From contig JBJFDC010000001.1 of assembly GCA_051889215.1 (NCBI GenBank), forward strand, positions 1-25,190: a stretch of 25,190 nucleotides of DNA, written 5' to 3'. The translations under genes were made by a program, and so were the position numbers. The stretch comes from UMGS1470 sp051889215. GTDB lineage: Bacteria; Bacillota; Clostridia; Christensenellales; UBA1242. Within the stretch, counting starts at the first letter, position 1. Every line of letters begins with the position of its first letter. Positions 17,181 to 22,176 of the stretch are shown piece after piece. Under the pieces are notes generated by a model. That model worked only from the letters and a program-made list of their open reading frames with translations, was not told the origin of the DNA and did not search any database.

Positions 17181-17675
17181 GTGGTTATTGGGTTTGAAGA
17201 AGATTTTGGAAATTATCCAAAACTAAAAAAACAAAATGCAAATTCATATTATTTGGGGCTTGTTCAAAACTTATATGCCGGAAGCGAGGGAGAACTTGCT
17301 TGTTTTCTTCAGTCAACATATCAATTTCAAGTGCTTGAAGACGCCGACCAAAAAGTTGTTGATGCTCTCAAAAAGATTGCTGAACAAGACCAAAAACACC
17401 TTGAAATTCTGTCTCACATAATCCTCATGCTGGGTGGAAATCCGAAGTTTTTTAATGCTCAAAACAAGTGGTTCTCAACCCGAGAAATTGACTATGTTCA
17501 AGGCGTAAAGCAAATTGTCTCCTATGATATTGAACTAAAAGAAAAAGTTATTATTGACTACAAATCAACAATACAGAAGATATCGTCCACGGACATAAAG
17601 GACATTCTCTCAAGAATTTTGGCTGATGAAAACAATCACTTGCAAGCGTTAAGAAATATTTATGCAAATTTATAA
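17181..17675 (+). CDS. Ferritin-like diiron four-helix protein
   Basis: The 164-residue product is predicted almost all helical, with four long helices as in ferritin-like and rubrerythrin-type proteins. Candidate metal ligands are E36/E38 in helix 1 (SEGELACFLQSTYQ), D70xxH73 in helix 2 (AEQDQKHLEIL), E118/E121 in helix 3, and E150xxH153 in helix 4 (ADENNHLQAL). The usual ExxH in helix 2 appears as DxxH, which may weaken a diiron site. It starts at GTG, with AGGAG at 17170-17174. It follows the pseudouridine synthase by 45 bases with no terminator between, so they may share a transcript. Function could be oxidative-stress protection or an orphan ferritin-like role. Confidence 0.7.
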   Translation: MVIGFEEDFGNYPKLKKQNANSYYLGLVQNLYAGSEGELACFLQSTYQFQVLEDADQKVVDALKKIAEQDQKHLEILSHIILMLGGNPKFFNAQNKWFSTREIDYVQGVKQIVSYDIELKEKVIIDYKSTIQKISSTDIKDILSRILADENNHLQALRNIYANL

Positions 17676-17726
17676 ATATTCATAAATACTCATGTGATGA
17701 AGAAGCGAGTCACTTGACCTTCAAAA

Positions 17727-17742
17727 TGTCAGTTCTGACATC
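17727..17742. repeat. 16-base inverted repeat (ATGTCAG-TT-CTGACAT) upstream of the exported-protein promoter
   Basis: Two perfect 7-base arms flank TT, 58 bases before the -35 of the next promoter. It looks like a dimeric repressor or activator operator, but it could also be a remnant terminator stem without a T-tract. The rest of this 174-base gap holds only A+T sequence and the promoter. Confidence 0.4.
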
Positions 17743-17799
17743 ATATACTATGTTAAAAGATAAAGTTTAAAAAATTTTAAACTATTTTTTCATTTTATG

Positions 17800-17828
17800 T
17801 TGACATATTTTGACAATGTATATATAAT
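17800..17828 (+). promoter_or_regulatory. Perfect-consensus housekeeping promoter of the exported protein gene
   Basis: TTGACA (17800-17805) and TATAAT (17823-17828) are exactly 17 bases apart. A second TTGACA lies inside the spacer (17810-17815). This is the best consensus promoter in the window. Confidence 0.85.
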
Positions 17829-17849
17829 CACAATGAGGAATAAATATAA

Positions 17850-18719
17850 ATGAATTTCAAAAAATATAATTTCATTTTTGTTTTCATGATTGCTTTGGTG
17901 ATTGCGATACCAATCGTCAGTGTTTCCACACAATCAAAAACACCATCGGCTGACATCAGTGAAGAACTTCCTCCAGTGATCGAGGTTGACCCTTCCGATC
18001 AACAATCTTCAAAACCAAACTCATACAAGTTTAGCAATGCATGGCAGGCATATAATCATGTTGTTTCATCAACACTGTCAAAATCTTATCAAACAAAAAC
18101 AGTTCAAAACTTGGTCGCTTCAGCCAATGTTGGCGTGAAAATTGATTTCAATCAAAAAGTTTTGGTTGATGCATATGTGACAAAAGATGGACAAATTCTT
18201 GAAGAGACATATTCAAGTGGAACAAAAGAATTCTTTAATGTTGTATATTTTGATGGCAAAGATGTTTATTCAAAACAAGTTGATGGTTTGTTCGCTGTTG
18301 GACAAAAACCAAATTTAAACCCTGACAAAGCGTCAAAAGCTGAATATGTTGGTTCACAGGGCATCATGCCTGCATTCTCATTTGACCTCAACAAAAACAA
18401 TTCATCTGCATCATTTTTTACAAAAACTGGTTCAAAATACTCATTCAAGTTGACCGTCACGGACAGCAGTGTTTGGCAAGACTATCTTAAAAAAGTCAAC
18501 ATCATGTCGGGCAGTGAAAGATATCCAACAATGAATGCACTCAGCATTGATTTTGAGGTCTCAGCAATAACGGGAAACTTGCTCAAAATGACAATCACTG
18601 AAGAATATGAAGTGAAATACATGGGAATTGAAGTCACATGTCGTTCAACATCAGTAAAACAATTTTATGATGTTGGCAAAAACATTGAACTCCCAAGTTT
18701 GAATTATATGGGTCTATAA
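17850..18719 (+). CDS. Exported protein of unknown function (289 residues)
   Basis: A short basic start and a hydrophobic stretch (residues 8-26, ending PIVSVSTQS) make a signal peptide or an uncleaved anchor; no lipobox cysteine is present. The mature part starts with a Ser/Pro/Glu-rich linker (about 28-58) and continues as alternating beta strands with few cysteines, for example FNVVYFDGKDVYSKQVDGLFAVGQ and the closing YEVKYMGIEVTCRSTSVKQFYDVG. This could be a LolA-like or beta-sandwich fold, but I do not recognise the family. GAGG at 17835-17838 is 11 bases from the ATG, longer than usual. The gene is driven by a near-ideal promoter and ends at its own terminator, so it is a well-expressed single unit. 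Confidence 0.78.
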   Translation: MNFKKYNFIFVFMIALVIAIPIVSVSTQSKTPSADISEELPPVIEVDPSDQQSSKPNSYKFSNAWQAYNHVVSSTLSKSYQTKTVQNLVASANVGVKIDFNQKVLVDAYVTKDGQILEETYSSGTKEFFNVVYFDGKDVYSKQVDGLFAVGQKPNLNPDKASKAEYVGSQGIMPAFSFDLNKNNSSASFFTKTGSKYSFKLTVTDSSVWQDYLKKVNIMSGSERYPTMNALSIDFEVSAITGNLLKMTITEEYEVKYMGIEVTCRSTSVKQFYDVGKNIELPSLNYMGL

Positions 18720-18744
18720 AAAATATCGAGATAATCTCTTTTTG

Positions 18745-18770
18745 GGCACGGCACAAAGCCGTGTCTTTTT
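18745..18770 (+). terminator. Terminator after the exported-protein gene
   Basis: An 8-bp stem with one G-U pair (18745-18752 with 18758-18765) and an ACAAA loop is followed by TTTTTC. Confidence 0.82.
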
Positions 18771-18785
18771 CTTTCAAAAAATTGC

Positions 18786-18814
18786 TTGATTTTGTTTTGA
18801 TGTTGTGTTATACT
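18786..18814 (+). promoter_or_regulatory. Promoter of the rpsF-ssb-rpsR operon
   Basis: TTGATT (18786-18791) and TATACT (18809-18814) are 17 bases apart, with a TGT just before the -10 (extended). It lies immediately downstream of the preceding terminator. Confidence 0.8.
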
Positions 18815-18831
18815 CGCAAAGACAGTCGAAA

Positions 18832-18880
18832 TGGATTAAGTCCATTGTCCTTGCTCAAAATTTGAGCCGCAAGTCCACAA
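18832..18880 (+). promoter_or_regulatory. S6:S18 autoregulatory leader of rpsF operon (CCG-bulge hairpin)
   Basis: In the leader, CTTG (18850-18853) pairs with CAAG (18870-18873) and CTCAA (18854-18858) with TTGAG (18862-18866), leaving CCG (18867-18869) as a 3'-side bulge. The S6:S18 complex is known to bind such a bulged CCG, mimicking its 16S rRNA site, and to repress its own operon. TGGA (18832-18835) may also pair with TCCA (18874-18877). The position directly before rpsF supports the call. Confidence 0.75.
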
Positions 18881-18890
18881 GGAGGTAGTT

Positions 18891-19178
18891 ATGAATAAGT
18901 ATGAATTGTTGTTTATCATTTCAGCAACAACACCAGACGATCAAAAAGAAGCAATCGTTGAAAAAGTCACTTCTTTTATAGAAAAAAATGCTGGAACAGT
19001 TGACGCAGTTGATAAATGGGGAATGAGAAAGTTCGCATATCCAATCAACTTCAAAAATGAAGGATATTATGTTCTTGTCAACTTCACGATTGCACCAAGC
19101 AAAATTGCTGAACTCGATAACATGATGTATGTCAACGAAAATATCGTTCGTCAAATGTTTGTAAAGAAAGAAAATTAA
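18891..19178 (+). CDS. rpsF: 30S ribosomal protein S6
   Basis: The 95-residue protein opens with MNKYELLFIISATTPDDQKEAIVEKVTSFIEKN and contains VDKWGMRKFAYPINFKNEGYYVLVNF, the characteristic S6 core (typical WGxRxLAYPIxxxxxGxYxLxxF), and ends NIVRQMFVKKEN. S6 pairs with S18 on the 30S platform. It is the first gene of the operon, with AAGGAGG at 18879-18885 giving a clear start. It is followed ten bases later by ssb. Expression is probably controlled by the CCG-bulge hairpin in the leader, which the S6:S18 complex would bind. There is no long acidic tail as in E. coli S6; the length is normal for Bacillota. Confidence 0.97.
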   Translation: MNKYELLFIISATTPDDQKEAIVEKVTSFIEKNAGTVDAVDKWGMRKFAYPINFKNEGYYVLVNFTIAPSKIAELDNMMYVNENIVRQMFVKKEN

Positions 19179-19188
19179 GGAGAGTTTT

Positions 19189-19590
19189 ATGAATAAAGTT
19201 TATTTGATCGGAAACTTAACAAAAGACCCAGAACTCAGTCAGACAAACAGTGGGATTTCAGTTTGCAGATTCACTCTTGCTGTCACTCGCCGTTTTCAAA
19301 ATGCTGATGGCGAAAGAGAAACAGATTTCCTTAATATTGTTGTTTGGCGCGGACAGGCAGACAACTGCCACAAATTCCTCAAAAAAGGAAGCAAATGCGC
19401 TGTTTCTGGTTCAATCCAATCAAGATCATATGATGCACAAGATGGCACAAAACGTTATGTGACAGAAATTGTTGCAGACGAAGTTGAATTCATTTCAACA
19501 AACAGAAACACAGATTCATCAGAAGGCAGAAAGAAAGCTGACGAAGTTAGCGATCTTGAACCGATTGATGATGACACTCTTCCATTCTAA
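19189..19590 (+). CDS. ssb: Single-stranded DNA-binding protein
   Basis: The first 105 residues form the SSB OB-fold: MNKVYLIGNLTKDPEL, then CRFTLAVTRRF, ETDFLNIVVWRGQADNCHKFLKKGSKCAVSGSIQSRSYD and the closing YVTEIVADEVEFI. A short linker leads to the acidic tip DLEPIDDDTLPF, the DDDxPF tail that recruits replication and repair proteins. At 133 residues the linker is short, within the range for Bacillota. AAGGAG (19177-19182) overlaps the rpsF stop, so the genes are tightly coupled. Its place between rpsF and rpsR is conserved across the phylum and marks this as the essential chromosomal SSB rather than a plasmid or phage copy. Confidence 0.97.
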   Translation: MNKVYLIGNLTKDPELSQTNSGISVCRFTLAVTRRFQNADGERETDFLNIVVWRGQADNCHKFLKKGSKCAVSGSIQSRSYDAQDGTKRYVTEIVADEVEFISTNRNTDSSEGRKKADEVSDLEPIDDDTLPF

Positions 19591-19606
19591 TTAAAAGGAG
19601 AAAATC

Positions 19607-19870
19607 ATGGAAAACGCACAAAAAGTTGAAAATGCAGCTCCAGCAAAGAAATATAGAAAACCTGCAAAGAAAAAAGTTTGCGTATTTTGCCAAGATAAAT
19701 CAATCGTTATTGACTACAAAGACACAGCAAGACTTCGCAAATTCATGACAGAAAAAGGAAAAATTCTTCCACGTCGTCAAACAGGTGTTTGCTCAACTCA
19801 CCAACGTGAACTTGCTCTCGCAATCAAACGTGCAAGAGTTATGGCACTTCTTCCTTTCCAAGCTGACTAA
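19607..19870 (+). CDS. rpsR: 30S ribosomal protein S18 (cysteine-containing form)
   Basis: The 87-residue protein has a basic N-terminus, then CVFCQDKSIVIDYKDTARLRKFMTEKGKILPRRQTGVCSTHQRELALAIKRARVMALLPF, the S18 signature with LRKFxxxxGKILPRRxTG and KRARxxALLPF. C-x2-C at the start and C-x2-H after RRQTGV form the likely zinc site of the C+ type of S18, which contrasts with the zinc-free forms some genomes carry for zinc limitation. AAAGGAG at 19594-19600 supports the start. It is the last gene of the operon and is followed by a terminator 8 bases after the stop. Its complex with S6 is the probable ligand of the leader hairpin. Confidence 0.97.
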   Translation: MENAQKVENAAPAKKYRKPAKKKVCVFCQDKSIVIDYKDTARLRKFMTEKGKILPRRQTGVCSTHQRELALAIKRARVMALLPFQAD

Positions 19871-19878
19871 ATTTAATC

Positions 19879-19904
19879 AAAACCGCGGTTGCTGCGGTTT
19901 TTTT
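19879..19904 (+). terminator. Terminator after rpsR
   Basis: An 8-bp stem (19879-19886 with 19894-19901) closes a 7-base loop and runs into a T-tract. Confidence 0.88.
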
Positions 19905-19915
19905 ATGCAAAACTA

Positions 19916-19944
19916 TTGGATTAAATATGTGATTATGTTATAAT
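19916..19944 (+). promoter_or_regulatory. Promoter of glnS
   Basis: TTGGAT (19916-19921) and TATAAT (19939-19944) are 17 bases apart; TATGT before the hexamer makes a full extended -10. Confidence 0.8.
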
Positions 19945-19971
19945 CTCACTATATTTTGAGAGGAAAAGAAT

Positions 19972-21657
19972 ATGATCGACATAACAAACATCACACCATC
20001 AAACTTTATTGAAGAAGAAATTTTGGAAGACATCAAAGCGGGCAGAACAAAAGAAGTTATCACGCGTTGTCCACCAGAGCCAAGCGGTTATTGGCATATC
20101 GGTCATTGCAAGGCATGGATGATCGATTTTGAAACCGCATTGAAATTTGGCGGATACACATATCTTCGAATGGACGACACAAATCCAAGTCGAGAGCAGG
20201 GTGAATTTGCCGACAGCTATCTACGCGACCTGAAATGGCTCGGATACACACCAAAAGCCATGATTTATGCAAGTGAAGCATACTTTGAAGACATCTACAA
20301 AATCGCTGAACAAATGATTATGGACGGATTTGCCTATGTTGACGAACTCTCGCAAGAAGAGCAACAAAAGCAGAAGGGCACACTCACAGAACCTGGGGTC
20401 AACAGCCCATATCGCGACAGACCAAGAGAGGAGAGTCTCAAACTTTTCCGAGATATGCGTGCAGGGAAATTCCCCGATGGCTCGCTGACACTTCGTGCAA
20501 AAATTGATATGAGTCACCCAAACATTTTGATGCGTGACCCCATTATGTATAAAATTTCACGTGAACGTCATTACAAAACTGGCGACAAGTGGTGCATATA
20601 TCCAATTTATGATTTTGCACACCCAATGGAAGATGCGTTGGAAGGGGTCACATACAGTCTTTGCGACACAACTTTCCGTGTTCACCGCGAACTATATGAA
20701 TGGTTCGTTGAGCATGGCTGGAAAAAACCATATGCTCCAAAGCAAAGAGAATTTGCGACTTTGAACATCGAAAACATTCTGACAGGAAAACGCTATTTGA
20801 AACAATTGGTTGAAACAATGCATGTTGTGATGGGTTGGGATGACCCAAGATTGATGACTATTGTCGGAATGCAAAGACGCGGATACACCGCAGAAGGCGT
20901 CAAAAACTTTATCAGAAGTTGTGGCGTTGTTGCTTCCCCAAGCACACTTCCTTTCAGTGCGTTGCAATTTTATATTCGTGAAGATTTGAACAAGATTGCA
21001 ACAAGAGCAATGGTTGTTCTCGACCCACTCAAAGTCGTCATCACAAACTATGAAAAAGACTCTGAAATTGTTTATATGGACAACAATCCAAACGCTGAAA
21101 ATGCGGGCAAACACGAAATGCTCTTCTCAAAAGAAATATATATCGACAGCGATGATTTCAGCACCAATCCACCACCAAAATACAACAGACTTGTTGAGGG
21201 CGGAATGGTTCGCCTCAAAGGCGCATATGTGATTAAATGCAACAAGGTTGTTTATGGAGAGAATGGAAAAATTGACCACCTTGAATGTGAATATTTGCCA
21301 AACACAAAAAGCGGCGAAGACACGAGCGGCATAAAAGTCAAAGGAACAATTCATTTTGTTTCAAGCAAAAACTATTTCCCAATAACAATAAGAAATTTCA
21401 AAAACCTCACAAAAATGGAATATATTTGGCCTTCAAAGGCACTCTCCGAGGGCACGCCGCTTGAAGAGATTTTGGAAGAAAACTCAATGACCGAAAGCAT
21501 TGCATATGCGGAAAACTTTTTGAAAAGTGCCGAGGTTGGCGACAAATTCCAGTTTATGAGAAAGGGATATTATTGTCTCGACAAAGACACAAACAAAGCC
21601 GAGGGCAAATATATATTCAACAACACAATTTCTCTCAAAGATGGTTTCAAAGCATAA
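19972..21657 (+). CDS. glnS: Glutaminyl-tRNA synthetase
   Basis: The 561-residue protein is close to the usual GlnRS length. It has PPEPSGYWHIGHCKAW (HIGH at 42-45), RMDDTNPSREQGEF, LRAKIDMSHPN, MRDPIMYKI, CDTTFRVHRELYEWF and DDPRLMTIVGMQRRGYT, all matching GlnRS rather than GluRS. The C-terminal part (KGTIHFVS, then GDKFQFMRKGYYCLD and FNNTISLKD) is the two-barrel anticodon-binding domain. The second class I motif reads LTGKRYL (TGKR at 271-274) instead of the usual MSKRKL; the lysine is kept. GAGAGG at 19958-19963 supports the start. It has its own promoter and lies between the ribosomal operon and a hairpin array. Its presence suggests direct Gln-tRNA charging, although the amidotransferase route cannot be excluded from this window. 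Confidence 0.96.
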   Translation: MIDITNITPSNFIEEEILEDIKAGRTKEVITRCPPEPSGYWHIGHCKAWMIDFETALKFGGYTYLRMDDTNPSREQGEFADSYLRDLKWLGYTPKAMIYASEAYFEDIYKIAEQMIMDGFAYVDELSQEEQQKQKGTLTEPGVNSPYRDRPREESLKLFRDMRAGKFPDGSLTLRAKIDMSHPNILMRDPIMYKISRERHYKTGDKWCIYPIYDFAHPMEDALEGVTYSLCDTTFRVHRELYEWFVEHGWKKPYAPKQREFATLNIENILTGKRYLKQLVETMHVVMGWDDPRLMTIVGMQRRGYTAEGVKNFIRSCGVVASPSTLPFSALQFYIREDLNKIATRAMVVLDPLKVVITNYEKDSEIVYMDNNPNAENAGKHEMLFSKEIYIDSDDFSTNPPPKYNRLVEGGMVRLKGAYVIKCNKVVYGENGKIDHLECEYLPNTKSGEDTSGIKVKGTIHFVSSKNYFPITIRNFKNLTKMEYIWPSKALSEGTPLEEILEENSMTESIAYAENFLKSAEVGDKFQFMRKGYYCLDKDTNKAEGKYIFNNTISLKDGFKA

Positions 21658-21662
21658 TTGAT

Positions 21663-21968
21663 GTTCTTTTTCGAATGCGAAAAAGAACCAAAAAACGTGG
21701 GGAGTTGCGATTCTCCCCACACCCCTTCAAACGCCCCTTGGCAGAGCGGGGCAAGGGGTCAACAAAAAACAATAGACAAAAGGGTTTTGAGAATTTTTGG
21801 CTCAAAACCTTTTCTTTTGTCTATTGTTTTTTGTGTTGCATGAAACGAAAAATTTGTCAAGAGTGAAATGCATTTGAGTACGGTTGTACTCAAACTCTTG
21901 ACAAATCTTTCTGTTTCACGCAATAAGGCTCACAAGAATTGTTTAAGCACCAAAGTGCCAAACAATTC
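21663..21968. repeat. Array of six consecutive hairpins in the glnS-spoIIE gap
   Basis: The gap between glnS and spoIIE (about 0.5 kb) has no supported gene. Its left half is a chain of palindromes: H1 21663-21673/21678-21688 (11 bp); H2 21697-21704/21713-21720 (8 bp, G+C rich); H3 21721-21727/21753-21759 plus 21733-21737/21748-21752; H4 21763-21791/21801-21833; H5 21836-21846/21913-21923 plus 21852-21864/21894-21906 and an inner 21873-21881/21886-21893; H6 21936-21944/21960-21968 plus 21947-21950/21955-21958. The open frames here are unsupported by ribosome sites. The rest, 21969-22176, is A+T-rich leader sequence. Confidence 0.8.
21763..21833 (+). terminator. 29-bp hairpin, possible terminator of glnS
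   Basis: A perfect 20-bp outer stem (21763-21782 with 21814-21833) continues into a 9-bp inner stem (21783-21791 with 21801-21809) with a TTTT bulge. The 3' arm ends in T6, so it could work as a terminator, but it is much longer than the other terminators here. Confidence 0.4.
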
Positions 21969-22062
21969 ACTAATGGGCATATTTTTTTAGGAATTAATTT
22001 TTCGGTTTAACTCTTAAAAGATTAAATTAAGTTGGATAATTAATAAGAATTCGTAACAATTT

Positions 22063-22114
22063 GATATAAATATTGAAAATTGAAATTTTTCAATAATGTT
22101 GTTTATTCGACAAA
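22063..22114 (+). promoter_or_regulatory. Extended -10 and Spo0A box upstream of spoIIE
   Basis: TTGATATAAA (22061-22070) contains an extended -10 without a clear -35. At 22106-22114 the sequence TTCGACAAA is, on the minus strand, TTTGTCGAA, a perfect Spo0A box. In Bacillus spoIIE is a Spo0A-dependent gene, so control by Spo0A is a reasonable inference. The exact start site is not clear. Confidence 0.5.
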
Positions 22115-22176
22115 GATACTCAAAAAAGACCTAACAAAAAATGCACATATTTGATAACATTGTTTTGAGGTTAAAC

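Noticed and set aside
21573..21866. Open frames downstream of glnS
   Set aside because: They run through the hairpin array and part of glnS in another frame, with no ribosome site and low-complexity products.
21663..21968. CRISPR array
   Set aside because: The hairpins differ in sequence and size and there are no regular identical repeats separated by spacers.
22141..22176. Upstream start for spoIIE
   Set aside because: No ribosome site precedes it, while GAGG lies before the ATG at 22177.
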